From Opitutia bacterium (GTDB taxonomy: Bacteria > Verrucomicrobiota > Kiritimatiellia > CAIQIC01 > Lenti-01), in NCBI GenBank assembly GCA_009928955.1, contig SABN01000003.1, positions 1 to 64,000 of the forward strand: a DNA stretch of 64,000 nucleotides, given 5' to 3'. A program made the position numbers and the translations under genes. The notes under the pieces are model-generated. The model saw only the letters and a program-made list of their open reading frames with translations, did not search any database and was not told the origin of the DNA. This document shows positions 28,443 through 38,584 of the stretch, piece by piece; the first letter of the stretch is position 1; every line of letters begins with the position of its first letter.

Positions 28443-29539
28443 AATCCGTTGTTCTCATCCCGTATTGTCCGATTCCCGCCGATCACGGAGGAAAGGTGGA
28501 GATGGGGAAGGCGCTGGAATGCTTGCGCGACTTGGGGCCCTGCACGATCCTGTCGGCCCGGACGCGGCCGGTGGGCATGGGGTGGACGCCAGCCGCGCGC
28601 GACGAATTCAAGGGGAAGGGGTTTTCGGTGGTTTTCCGCGAAGACGACGAGCCGCGCCGGTTCCGCCCCGGACGCGCCTGGGGTATGGCCTATGCGGCCG
28701 GCTGCAAGGCGCTGGGGCGGGAGCGGGCGTTTGGGCACGCCAATCCCTATCATCGGCTGGCGTTTGATCCGGAATGGGTGGCGCGGCGCGCGGAATCCGC
28801 CGATCTGGCGGTTTTCACCTACAGCTATTGGGCCGGATTTCAGGTCCCGTGCCCCAAGGCGGTCCTCCTGCTCGACTTGTGGTCGGACTTCATGCGGGGC
28901 GGGACCGAGGCTGAAACGCAGGACCTCAAGACCGCCGATCTGGTCATCGTGATTTCAAAACAGGAGGAAGCCCGCCTCCATGGGCGGGGAATTTCCAGAA
29001 CCTTGTGGAGTCCGCCGTTCGTGGCCGCGCAAGAATTGCCGGACTCGGACCGCATCGGATTGGTCGGTTCCGCCAACGAATTCAACCGCGAGGGGTTGCG
29101 CTGGTTGGGAACCGGCAGGTCCGATGTGCCGGTGAGGGTTTTGGGCGGGCTGGCGCGGTTTGCCTCGGGACCTGGATTCGAATCGGCGGGGCGCTATGGC
29201 GATGCGATGGATCCCTACCGCCAATGCGGAATCATCCTGATGACGACGGCGTTGGGAATGGGCGTGCAGATCAAGAGCATCGAGGCGCTGGCGGCGGGAC
29301 GGGCCATCGTGGCGCGGCGCGGCGCGATGCGCGGCATCCCTCCGGGGGATGGCGCCTGGATCGAAGTGGATGCGCCGGAGGAAATGCGGGAGGTCGCGAG
29401 ACGGTTGCAGATGGACGGCGCGGCCCGCGCCCGGCAGATGGCCGCCGCCCGGGCGTATTGCCGCGCCCATCTGGACGCCAGCCGGCTGCGCGCCGAGTTG
29501 CGCGATGCCTTGCTGAAAACCGCGCCAGCCAAGCGCTGA
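28439..29539 (+). CDS. glycosyltransferase (GT4/GT1-like)
   Basis: PYCPIPADHGGKVEMGKALECL; GMGVQIKSIEALAAGRAIVARRGAMRG; ATGA overlap. Confidence 0.78.
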   Translation: MKSVVLIPYCPIPADHGGKVEMGKALECLRDLGPCTILSARTRPVGMGWTPAARDEFKGKGFSVVFREDDEPRRFRPGRAWGMAYAAGCKALGRERAFGHANPYHRLAFDPEWVARRAESADLAVFTYSYWAGFQVPCPKAVLLLDLWSDFMRGGTEAETQDLKTADLVIVISKQEEARLHGRGISRTLWSPPFVAAQELPDSDRIGLVGSANEFNREGLRWLGTGRSDVPVRVLGGLARFASGPGFESAGRYGDAMDPYRQCGIILMTTALGMGVQIKSIEALAAGRAIVARRGAMRGIPPGDGAWIEVDAPEEMREVARRLQMDGAARARQMAAARAYCRAHLDASRLRAELRDALLKTAPAKR

Positions 29540-29552
29540 GGAGGGGGCGGAA

Positions 29553-30947
29553 GTGCGGATGGAAAAGCAATTCCGGTTGAGCGATCCCGGGCTGGTGGCG
29601 GCTTGCGGGCTGGCGTGGATTCTGGCCGGACTTTTGCCCGCCCTGTATTTCTTCCGCTTTCTCTATGCGGACGGGGCGTATTTCTTTTTGCAGATCTTGG
29701 AGCAGCAGGCCGTTTTCTTTCCGGCGGAGGGGCGGGCGGCCACTTATGTCCTGACCCAGTGGCCGGCGCCGGTGGCGATCGCGGCGGGTTGTTCGGACAT
29801 CCGCTGGCTGGCCGGGTGTTTCGGCGCGGGCTTGATGCTCACCCCGGCCATCCTTCATGGCGCATCGCTCTGGCTTCTGCTGCGGAAAGGCTGGGAAGCG
29901 CAGGCCGTCGTTTATCTGGCGATGGTTTTTCTTTTGATGGGCTTTGGCGGCTTGTGCATCGTCACGGATTCGCATACGCCGACAGCCCTTTTCCTGCTGA
30001 CGCTGGTTGGGGCGGTTTCTTTTGCGCCCGAGCATGGCCGATCATGGCTGCCGCTGTTGGCCGCGGGCCTGCTCTCCTGGGTTCTGTACGAGTTCTGGGC
30101 ATTCTATGCGGTGGGCATGGGGATCATCCTGGGGTGGCGGCTCTGGCCCCGGTGGCCGGGCTTGTCTCGACAAGTTCGGACTGCCGGGGTTCTGGCGCTG
30201 CTTGTTTTCGCGGCCAGCGCAGGAATTCATGCGTGGCGGCTTTCGCATGCTTCAGACAATCCCAACCAGTCCAGCCTGCTTCAGATGCTGCATGGCACGA
30301 CCTATCCCGTCTATTTGGCGCTCATCACCGCTTGGTTTCTCGGCGTGTGCGCGCATGTGGGATGGGCCACCCGGTTCCGGGACCGTTCGCAGCCGGGATG
30401 GATTCCGTCGAGCCGCGCGCGGCTGTGGGTTCTGGGCGTGTCCTTCGCGCTGCTGCTGATTTTGTGCGCGATTCAGCACCCGACGATGATCCGCTACAGC
30501 TATCCGTTCCGCACGCTCAACCTGATTTTGCCGTTGGCGTATGGCGGGTGGCTGATGGCGGTCGCCCGGGGCGGGGAAACCGCGCGGATGCCTGCCGGCG
30601 GGCGGGCGCTTTTGGTATGGATGACCCTCGCCTTGATCGCCAGCGAAACCTGGATGACGGCGGGCTGGCGGGAGTATCAGGCGTGGGCGGGAGAGGTTTC
30701 GCGCGTGGAACCGGGCGTCGTCCATGTCGATCAGCCGCCCGCGACGCCGATGGCGCAAGCTTGGATCTATCCGTGGTCGCACTCGGCCCAGAGCTTTTTG
30801 GCGCAGGCTCTTTGGTTTGGCCGGGTGCGGGCCGTTGGCTGCGATCCCGGCGCCGGCTGGGACCCCTATGGTCCGGGGCACGAAGAATCGCTCCGCCAGA
30901 TCGCTGAACACCACGGGGTACAATGGGAACTGGAAAATCGCGAATAG
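29553..30947 (+). CDS. polytopic membrane protein, GT-C-like
   Basis: about 10 or more hydrophobic segments; position within the glycan operon. Confidence 0.5.
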   Translation: MRMEKQFRLSDPGLVAACGLAWILAGLLPALYFFRFLYADGAYFFLQILEQQAVFFPAEGRAATYVLTQWPAPVAIAAGCSDIRWLAGCFGAGLMLTPAILHGASLWLLLRKGWEAQAVVYLAMVFLLMGFGGLCIVTDSHTPTALFLLTLVGAVSFAPEHGRSWLPLLAAGLLSWVLYEFWAFYAVGMGIILGWRLWPRWPGLSRQVRTAGVLALLVFAASAGIHAWRLSHASDNPNQSSLLQMLHGTTYPVYLALITAWFLGVCAHVGWATRFRDRSQPGWIPSSRARLWVLGVSFALLLILCAIQHPTMIRYSYPFRTLNLILPLAYGGWLMAVARGGETARMPAGGRALLVWMTLALIASETWMTAGWREYQAWAGEVSRVEPGVVHVDQPPATPMAQAWIYPWSHSAQSFLAQALWFGRVRAVGCDPGAGWDPYGPGHEESLRQIAEHHGVQWELENRE

Positions 30948-31049
30948 ATGGCAGGGGTTTTCCGGGCCACTTGTTCGGGGCATGGCGGGCGGGGGCGATC
31001 GCTTCGCGGGCGGCGGGAATGAGCCGGGGTCGCGACCGGGGCCGCAGCG

Positions 31050-33365
31050 GTGAATGTGCTTGCCCAAAGCGGCGGTTGGAGCAAGAGTAGTCCCCCTATG
31101 CTTGGTTGGTTTTCAGACATTCGCAAGGATCCGGGGCGTCTGGGGCGGTGGGGTCTTGCCGTCTGGACGTTGCTGGCGGCGGGGCTGTTTCTTTGGAGGG
31201 TCCAATGGCGGGTCGCGACCTATGTCTGCGGCAACGACCCCATGCTGTACATCCGGGCCGCGAGAACCTTGTTGCAGCCCCAAATTTATGGAGCGGAGGC
31301 CGTGCGCCACGCGTTGACGTTCGTGGCTCCGGGCTATCCCGTTTTCCTGGCGGGGGTCATCCAGCTGTTTGGCCCCTTGTCGCCCTATTGGATCAACGCC
31401 GTCGTGTGGACGGCGGTCTTGCCCCTGATGTGGCATGTGTTCCGGCGCCTGATGGGGTCGGGGCGGGCGGCGTCGTTTGCCCTGCTCAGTTGGCTTTGGA
31501 TCATTTTCAGCGGCCATCCGCTGCATGCGCCGTTTCTGCTGTATCCGTTTCGCGAGACGCCGCGGCTCGCCTTGGTTTTCGTTTCCTATGCCTTGTTGTT
31601 GGTCGGAATGGGATCGGCCGGGTGGCGCCGCCGGGGCGGCTTGTTGGGCGCCGGTTTGTTGCTGATGGCGGCCTGTGCGATCCGCGAGCCCTCGGTGCTG
31701 GTGTTGCCGGGGTTGCTTCTGGGGCTGGGGGGGTTGTCCCGTTCGTGGCGCGGGCGGATCCAGGCGTGGGGCTGGTTTCTGGCGCCTTGGATCGTGGCGG
31801 GCGGCGCGGCCTGGGTGGTGCTGTCCGCCATTTCCATCCAGGATTTCAGCCAATTTTCGGTGATGGGATACCTCGGCAATCACGGCGTGGCGCTGGAGCG
31901 GGCCGGGAGAATGCTGAGTTGGTTTCCGCAGAAGGCCGGCGGTTGGCTGGGGCTGTTCCTGATCGCGCTGGGCCTCGCGCGCGCGGCGTGGAAGTCGCGG
32001 GTGCTGCTGGCTTGGTTCCTGTTCCCGGCCGTTCTGTTCTTTGCGTTTTGCGCGTACATGCAGATGCATGACCGGTATTTCCTGACCTCGTTGCTTTTTC
32101 TGGTCGTGTTCGCGGGATACGGCTTGGATGGGCTTTGCCGTCTGGTGGAACGGGGCGGGGCGGTTTTTCCCGCGGGGGTGGGCCGAGGGACCCGGCCGGG
32201 CGCCGTCTTGCTCACCGGCGGACTTTGGATTCTGCTGGTGGCGGGCTTGGTCCGGACCACGCGGCAAGTTGCGGTTTGGGGCCCCGCCGTCACCGCCGCC
32301 GACGTGCGGGCGTGGCAGTCGCGGGTGGCGGGGCTTGAGCCGGGGCCGGACGGGCGCGTGCGGATCGCCGTGGAGCAGCGCGCGCGCTATCTGGAAGACA
32401 TGCTGATGTCCTACACGGATGCGGAACTGCTCGATCCGAAGCAGATGGAGGCCTGGCCTGCGGGCTGGGCTCCCGCGCACTATTTCAAGCCGTTGAACCA
32501 CAAGGCGCTGTGGGCCACTCCGCAATGGTTGATGTATCTGAAGGTGTTTGCGGACCGGATCTTGGAGCATCGCGCGGACCTGTTGCCGGTGGGCGAGGGC
32601 GAGGACGGCATCCGCCTGATCGGCGCCGGCCGCTATGCCCAGCATCGCCTCGCGCCATGGCGGGCGGGGCGGCGCGAGCAGTCCGTGGCGCTGGTGCCGG
32701 GGGTCGACCAGATTCTCTGGCTGGATTTCGGGGGATCGGACCCCGCGCTGCGCAAGAACATCCAGATTCAAGATGCCGGCAGCGGCGAGGTGTGGAGCCG
32801 CCATGAACTGGACGGGAACGGACTCCAAGCCCTATTCCTTTCCGGCGCGGGGGTCTTGGGCAAAAAGGCCTTGCTGTCTGCGGACGGCGATGGTCCGTTC
32901 CCGTCCCGCCCGGTCGTCGCCGCGGTTCGGGGGGATGAGCCCGTCACCTTTGACCTCGGACGAGACCGGCGGCTTTCCAGCAATTCCCTGTTTCCGGAAC
33001 GCAAGCCGGATGATGAGAGGCCCTCTTGTCCGTTTTTCAGCACCGCCCGGGATCTGCCGCTGAAATTGCCGCCGGTGCTTGCGGATGTCCCCATCCGCTG
33101 GGAGATGGTGTTGAACGGGAAGATTCCGGCGGGGGGCGCGGTGTGGCGGTTGCCGGTTTTGGCCGGGGACCCGGCGGAAACGCCGTGCGACGTGGATGCC
33201 GGCGCGGGCCGGATCCGCTGCGAAGGGGCGGGGGGCGAATCGATCTTGCTGCGGCTGGTCGCGGCTGAACGTGGGGGCGCCCCGGTCCACATGGAATTGA
33301 CTTCCGTTGAATTCCGCGCTCGACGGCAGGTGGGGCGCGGTGAAAAGATCGGCGGGAATGAATAA
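31050..33365 (+). CDS. GT39/PMT-like membrane glycosyltransferase with long soluble C-terminus (start may be 31098)
   Basis: N-terminal TM region with VCGNDPMLYIRAARTLL and APGYPVFLAGVIQLFG, then about 350 aa soluble tail. Confidence 0.6.
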   Translation: MNVLAQSGGWSKSSPPMLGWFSDIRKDPGRLGRWGLAVWTLLAAGLFLWRVQWRVATYVCGNDPMLYIRAARTLLQPQIYGAEAVRHALTFVAPGYPVFLAGVIQLFGPLSPYWINAVVWTAVLPLMWHVFRRLMGSGRAASFALLSWLWIIFSGHPLHAPFLLYPFRETPRLALVFVSYALLLVGMGSAGWRRRGGLLGAGLLLMAACAIREPSVLVLPGLLLGLGGLSRSWRGRIQAWGWFLAPWIVAGGAAWVVLSAISIQDFSQFSVMGYLGNHGVALERAGRMLSWFPQKAGGWLGLFLIALGLARAAWKSRVLLAWFLFPAVLFFAFCAYMQMHDRYFLTSLLFLVVFAGYGLDGLCRLVERGGAVFPAGVGRGTRPGAVLLTGGLWILLVAGLVRTTRQVAVWGPAVTAADVRAWQSRVAGLEPGPDGRVRIAVEQRARYLEDMLMSYTDAELLDPKQMEAWPAGWAPAHYFKPLNHKALWATPQWLMYLKVFADRILEHRADLLPVGEGEDGIRLIGAGRYAQHRLAPWRAGRREQSVALVPGVDQILWLDFGGSDPALRKNIQIQDAGSGEVWSRHELDGNGLQALFLSGAGVLGKKALLSADGDGPFPSRPVVAAVRGDEPVTFDLGRDRRLSSNSLFPERKPDDERPSCPFFSTARDLPLKLPPVLADVPIRWEMVLNGKIPAGGAVWRLPVLAGDPAETPCDVDAGAGRIRCEGAGGESILLRLVAAERGGAPVHMELTSVEFRARRQVGRGEKIGGNE

Positions 33366-34392
33366 CAAGGGATTCGACGGCATGAAATTGGTCATTCAAC
33401 TTCCGGCGCTCAACGAGTCCGCGACCCTCGGGCAGGTCTTGGATGGCTTGCCGAAAACCCTGCCGGGCATCGACGCCATCCAGGTCGTGGTGGTGGATGA
33501 CGGATCTTCCGACGGCACGGGGCGCATCGCCGCCGAGCGGGGCGCCCAGGTGGTGGTCCACGACCGGCCTCGGGGGGTGGGCGCGGCCTTCCGATCGGGG
33601 CTGAGCCGCTCGATCGATCTGCTGCCGGACATCCTCGTGACGATGGACGCCGACGGCCAGTTCAATTCCAAGGATATTCCGGCCCTGATCGCGCCGATCT
33701 TGGCGGGCGAGGCGGATTTCGTGAGCGCGTCCCGGTTCCACGATCCGGCCTTGGAACCGGCCATGCCGAAGGCCAAGCGCTGGGGGAACGGGGTGATCGC
33801 CCGCTGGCTGAGCCGCATGACGGGCCGGGAGTTCCACGATGTGTCCTGCGGGTTCCGGGCCTACGCGCGCAAGGCGTTCCTGCGGTTGAATCCGCAAGGG
33901 GATTTCACCTACACCCACGAGGTTTTCCTGTCGCTGGCTTTTGCCGGATTGCGGATCCGGGAGGTGTCGGTCGAGGTGCGCGGCGTGCGCGAGCATGGAA
34001 AATCGCGGGTGGCGGGGAATTTGTTCCGCTACGCGTGGCAAGCCGCCGCCATCATCTTGGCCACCTATCGCGACTATCGGCCGCTGGCCTTTTTCGGGGC
34101 GCTGGCGGCGGCGCTGGGCGCCCCGGGCGTCGCCGCGCTGGTTTTCCTCGGATTCCATTGGGCGCGCACCGGGGCCTTGTTTCCTTACAAAGCGGTAGGA
34201 TTCGCCGGGGGGGCGTTGTGCGGCGCGGCCCTGCTGGTGTTCCTGATTGGACTGGTGGCCGCCATGCTGGCGCGCGTGCGCAGCGGGTTGGAAGCCGCGC
34301 TCTTGCGGGCGGGAGAGATCGACTATCGCTTGCGAGTCGCGGAACGCAGGGCGGGGATGGGATCTCCGAACGCCCCGGCTCCGCCCCCATGA
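33358..34392 (+). CDS. glycosyltransferase family 2, DPM1-like with C-terminal TM helices
   Basis: VIQLPALNESATLGQVLDGL...VVVVDDGSSDGT...TMDADGQFNSKDIP. Confidence 0.9.
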   Translation: MNNKGFDGMKLVIQLPALNESATLGQVLDGLPKTLPGIDAIQVVVVDDGSSDGTGRIAAERGAQVVVHDRPRGVGAAFRSGLSRSIDLLPDILVTMDADGQFNSKDIPALIAPILAGEADFVSASRFHDPALEPAMPKAKRWGNGVIARWLSRMTGREFHDVSCGFRAYARKAFLRLNPQGDFTYTHEVFLSLAFAGLRIREVSVEVRGVREHGKSRVAGNLFRYAWQAAAIILATYRDYRPLAFFGALAAALGAPGVAALVFLGFHWARTGALFPYKAVGFAGGALCGAALLVFLIGLVAAMLARVRSGLEAALLRAGEIDYRLRVAERRAGMGSPNAPAPPP

Positions 34393-36407
34393 AGACCGCC
34401 CCCCGGATCGCGGTGGTGGTGGGCACCCGGGCGCAATTGATCAAGGTGGCGCCCGTCATGCGCCTCTTGGAGCAGCGGGGCATTCCCTATTGGTTTGTTT
34501 TCACCGCGCAGCACCGGGAGACCATCGACGCCATCCGCGCCAACTTCGGGATCAAGGCCCCCGATTGCACGCTGGCGGCGGGCCCGTCCGAGGCCAAAAC
34601 CATCCGCCTGTTCGGGGGCTGGGCGTGGCGGGCGTTCTGGGCGTTGTGGTTTCGGCGGCGCGCCCTCATCCCCTTTCGCGGCGGCATCGTGCTCAACCAC
34701 GGCGACACGGCCACCTGCCTGTGGGGCACCCTGCTCGCGCGCCTGACCGGCAACCAGGCGCTGCATCTCGAAAGCGGCTTGCGGTCGTTCCATCTGTTCA
34801 AGCCGTTTCCCGAAGAACTGATTCGGCTGCTCACGTTTGCGCTGACGACCGTCTATGCCTGCCCGAACGAATGGGCGCGGCAGAACCTCCGGCGTTACCG
34901 CGGGGTCAAGCTCAACACCGAGCTCAACACCCTGTACGATTCGGTCCAACTGGCGCTGGCCGGGGGCGCCACCGCCGCGCTCCCGGCGTCGCCCTACGTC
35001 GTGGCGAGCATTCACCGGTTTGAAAACATCTTCGATCCCGCGGCCTTTCGCCGGGTCCTGGACCGTCTGGAGCAGATCGCCGCGACGAGGGACGTCGTTT
35101 TCGTCGAGCATCCGGCGACGGCGCGGCAACTGGATCGGCTGGGCTTGCGCTCCCGGCTGGCCTTGAATCCCCGGATCACCGTTGCCCCCCGGCGCGATTT
35201 TTTTGAATTCATCCAGCTGATTGCGCATGCCGAATTCGTGGTGACCGACGGGGGCTCGAACCAAGAGGAACTGTCCTACCTCGGGAAGCCCACGTTGATC
35301 ATGCGCCACGCGACGGAGCGCCGGGAGGGACTCGGGGAAACCGCCGTTCTTTCGGAATTCGATCCGGCCCGGATCGACGACTTTTGCGCCCGCTACGCGC
35401 AATACCGCCGCCCGCCGCTGGTCGCGGCCCCGGCGCCCTCGGCGATCGTGGTCGACTGGCTGGTTGCCCAGGGCTTTGCGGCGCCGGCGGAGAGCAAAAT
35501 CACCCTGCGTCCCGCTTTCTGGCGGACCGCCTCGTTGCTGATCCTGTTCGGGCTGGTGGCGGGATACATCGGCCGCCACGCCGCCGAGCTGCGGGAACAC
35601 CTCCAAAACTTCAGGCCGGAATACGTGCCCGGGCTGATGGCGACCGCGCTCGCCAGCATCGTTCTCAACGGGCAGATCATGAACCGCCTGGTGCGTCAAT
35701 TCGACGTGCGGCTCCGTCCCTGGGAATGGATCGGCCTCACGGCGGCGGGATCCCTGGGGAGCTATCTGCCGGTGCCGCAGGCCGGGGCCATCGTGCGGGG
35801 CCTGTATCTGAAGCGGGTCCATCAATTGCCCTATGACACCTTTACCGCGACCGTCCTGGTGACCTACGCGATGATGCTGCCGGCCATCGGCATCCTCGGG
35901 TTGCTTGGATTGGCCGGGATGCGCTTCCATGGGCTGGCGGCGCCGCAGCCGTTGTGGTTCCTGTTTGCGGGGCTGGCGGCCAGCGTGGCGCTGTTCAGCC
36001 CGCTCCTCGGGATGTTGCGGCCCTGGCGCCGGCTGCAGCGCTTCCAAGCGGGAATGGCCACGCTGCTGCAACACCATATCCTGGGGCGGATGGCGCTGTT
36101 GCAGGTGGCGCAACTGCTGCTGACCACCCTGGCGCTTTGGCTGTCCTTCCGGACCTTGGGCGCGCCGCTGGGGTGGGACGGCAGCCTGATGCTGGGCCTG
36201 CTTTCGAATGCGGCGGGCATTGCCAACGTCACGCCCGGCAATCTGGGCGTCACGGAAAGCGCCAATGCCTTGGGCGCATATTTCCTGGGCGGCAATCCGC
36301 ACTTGGCGGTCGTGGCCTACTCGGTCTACCGCGTGGCCAGCATCGGCGTGCTGAGCGGCGTCAGCTTGGTTTTCCTGTGGCGGTGGCGCAAGCGGGACCG
36401 CGCATGA
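34389..36407 (+). CDS. fusion: UDP-GlcNAc 2-epimerase-like domain + lysylphosphatidylglycerol synthase TM / flippase-like domain
   Basis: RIAVVVGTRAQLIKVAPVMRLL...NHGDTATCLWGTLLARLTGNQALHLESGLRS...VVTDGGSNQEELSYLGKPTLIMR, then multi-TM region with GSLGSYLPVPQAGAIVRGLYLKR and NVTPGNLGVTESANALGAY. Confidence 0.82.
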   Translation: MKTAPRIAVVVGTRAQLIKVAPVMRLLEQRGIPYWFVFTAQHRETIDAIRANFGIKAPDCTLAAGPSEAKTIRLFGGWAWRAFWALWFRRRALIPFRGGIVLNHGDTATCLWGTLLARLTGNQALHLESGLRSFHLFKPFPEELIRLLTFALTTVYACPNEWARQNLRRYRGVKLNTELNTLYDSVQLALAGGATAALPASPYVVASIHRFENIFDPAAFRRVLDRLEQIAATRDVVFVEHPATARQLDRLGLRSRLALNPRITVAPRRDFFEFIQLIAHAEFVVTDGGSNQEELSYLGKPTLIMRHATERREGLGETAVLSEFDPARIDDFCARYAQYRRPPLVAAPAPSAIVVDWLVAQGFAAPAESKITLRPAFWRTASLLILFGLVAGYIGRHAAELREHLQNFRPEYVPGLMATALASIVLNGQIMNRLVRQFDVRLRPWEWIGLTAAGSLGSYLPVPQAGAIVRGLYLKRVHQLPYDTFTATVLVTYAMMLPAIGILGLLGLAGMRFHGLAAPQPLWFLFAGLAASVALFSPLLGMLRPWRRLQRFQAGMATLLQHHILGRMALLQVAQLLLTTLALWLSFRTLGAPLGWDGSLMLGLLSNAAGIANVTPGNLGVTESANALGAYFLGGNPHLAVVAYSVYRVASIGVLSGVSLVFLWRWRKRDRA

Positions 36408-38524
36408 GTCCGGGGTGGACCAGCTTGCTGTTGGCGTTGCGCATCGTCTCGCTGGGCGAGGTGTGGGTGGCCTGGCCCGCCGGCATCGGCGGGCGGTGGC
36501 GGATGGCGGACGGCCTGGACCGGCTGGGGCTCGTGGTCGTGCTGGGGCTGTTGCTGAATCTGCTGCCCGCGCTGGTGTTGGCGCCCCTCGGGGTGTGGAC
36601 GCCGGCCGGGGATTGGGTGGCGTGGGGATTGTGGCTGGGCGCGGGCGCCTGGCGGGTGCGCGGGACGCTGGGCTTGCGCGCGCGCGCGCGGTCCGCCGGC
36701 TTGGCGTTTGCGGCGGTGGGGATGACGGCGCTGGTCGTCCTGCTCTTGCCGACGCGATCCGAATGGTGGGCGGGGGGATGGGATCCGGGCCTGTATCAGA
36801 ACAACGCGCGCGCCATCGCCGCCCGCAACGGCCTGCAGCCGGCGCGTCAGACCGTCTACGCGGCGATGACCGAAGCGGAACGGACCTTGGTCAGCCAGTC
36901 GGCGGACACCTATCCCGAGGCTCTTCCGGGGGTGCCGATTCAATTGTCAGACGGAGCCCTGCCGCTGTTCTTTTTTCATCTGACCCCGATCTGCGGCGCG
37001 TGGTTTCATCGCTTGGGCGGCTCGGATCTGTTGAACCGGATGCCGGGGATGTTGGCGCTGCTGGGGCTTTGGCCGGTCTATTCGTTGTTGCGCCGGCTGG
37101 GGCTGCGCCGTTGGCGACCCGTGGCGGGGGTCGCGTTGTGGTGCTTGGCGCCCATGTGGTGGTACCAGCAGGCGATTCCCACCACGGAGCCTTTGTACAT
37201 GCTGCTCCTGTGCGGCGGCCTGCTCTTTTACGTGCAGGCCGCCGCCGCGCGCGCAACGTGGCCGCTGGCGGCGGCGCTCTGCTTGTTGGCCGCCACGATC
37301 AACCACCTCAACTTTTGGGTGGTGGGCAGCGTTCTCCTGCTGGTTGCGGCGGGAGGCGAAGCGGCGGCGCGACTTCCGGGACGTTTGGGCCGGGTGGGGT
37401 TGGGCGTGGCCGCCTTGGCGGCCGGGGCGGCCTGGGACATGGTGTTTGCCCAAACCACGATCCACAAGCTGCACGCCAAGGACGGTGTCTTGTGGTTGGT
37501 GCTGGTCCCGGCGGTGGCCCTCAGCAGCTTGGCGCTCCTATGGGCGTGGCGACCTCTGCCCTCCCGGTGGGTCGCGCGGGCCAGTCGCGCCGCGCGGTGG
37601 ATTTTTGCCGGGGGGGCGGTCGGTTTGGCGGTGTTGGTTGTCGCGCTGAGCGTGCCGGCTGCGCGCGACTTCTGTTTTCGGGGGGTCGATCTGGTTCCCG
37701 GCGCCAGGAATGTCTTGCTTCGGTTCGACCGGCTGTTGGCGTTCCACGGCGCGGCCACCTTCCTGCTGGTCGGGATGGGAATGGGGTGTGCCGCTTGGGA
37801 TCGGCGGCCTTCTCGCCGGGCGTTGCGCCTGGTTGTGCTGGGGTTGGGGCTGGTCATGGCGCTTTTCTTGGTCAACGGCGGAGTGGCCCCCATCTATCCC
37901 TGGGCCCTGCGCCGGTATGTGATCGTGGCGGTGCCGTTCATGGCGCTGACCCAGACCTATGGAATCATCCGGCTGGTGGAAAGTTGGCGGCGCATTCCGC
38001 TGGTTTGGCGCGGGCTGGGTTGTCTGCTGATAGGCTTGGCCCTGGTTGGCGGGGTGGAAAACAGCGTGGCGGCCTGCCGGGTGGGCGACTACCGGGGGTT
38101 GTCCGAGCTGCTTCAGGATTGGGATGCGCATCTGGAACCGGGCGATGTGGTCGTCGCGGACGATCCGCGCTGGGGCACCCCGCTGCTGCTGGCCTATGGA
38201 CGGGATGTGCTGGACGGCAAGCGCCTGTGGGAAAGTTCGGAGCCCGGATTCCAGGCGGACTATCTCCGGATGCTGCGGCGCCTGCAGCGGGAGGAAGGGC
38301 GGCGGGTGCTGTGGCTGACCAGCACCGCGGACGGGCTGGGGGTGTATCCGCTGGACATCGGTCCGGTCCTGCCGGTGCTTGAGAACAGGCCCTTCGTCTA
38401 TCGCACCGTGGTTCACAGCGCGCGCGCGGACCACTTCGAAACGCGCGGAAACCGGCGCGTGTTCGGCCTCTACGAATGGCCGGCCGAGCGGGCCGCCGAT
38501 CCCGTCCCGTCCCCGGCGGAATAG
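36404..38524 (+). CDS. polytopic GT-C-like membrane protein
   Basis: many hydrophobic segments; WDPGLYQNNARAIAARNGL near N-terminus; ATGA overlap with upstream fusion gene. Confidence 0.6.
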   Translation: MSPGWTSLLLALRIVSLGEVWVAWPAGIGGRWRMADGLDRLGLVVVLGLLLNLLPALVLAPLGVWTPAGDWVAWGLWLGAGAWRVRGTLGLRARARSAGLAFAAVGMTALVVLLLPTRSEWWAGGWDPGLYQNNARAIAARNGLQPARQTVYAAMTEAERTLVSQSADTYPEALPGVPIQLSDGALPLFFFHLTPICGAWFHRLGGSDLLNRMPGMLALLGLWPVYSLLRRLGLRRWRPVAGVALWCLAPMWWYQQAIPTTEPLYMLLLCGGLLFYVQAAAARATWPLAAALCLLAATINHLNFWVVGSVLLLVAAGGEAAARLPGRLGRVGLGVAALAAGAAWDMVFAQTTIHKLHAKDGVLWLVLVPAVALSSLALLWAWRPLPSRWVARASRAARWIFAGGAVGLAVLVVALSVPAARDFCFRGVDLVPGARNVLLRFDRLLAFHGAATFLLVGMGMGCAAWDRRPSRRALRLVVLGLGLVMALFLVNGGVAPIYPWALRRYVIVAVPFMALTQTYGIIRLVESWRRIPLVWRGLGCLLIGLALVGGVENSVAACRVGDYRGLSELLQDWDAHLEPGDVVVADDPRWGTPLLLAYGRDVLDGKRLWESSEPGFQADYLRMLRRLQREEGRRVLWLTSTADGLGVYPLDIGPVLPVLENRPFVYRTVVHSARADHFETRGNRRVFGLYEWPAERAADPVPSPAE

Positions 38525-38584
38525 AAGGGGGGGGCTTGTGTTTTTCTTTCCAAGCGTTCGGGGGCGTAGTAGTCTGCAAGACCT

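Noticed and set aside
38527-38534. G8 run between GT-C and GT2 genes
   Set aside because: Short intergenic run in high-GC DNA; no reading frame affected.
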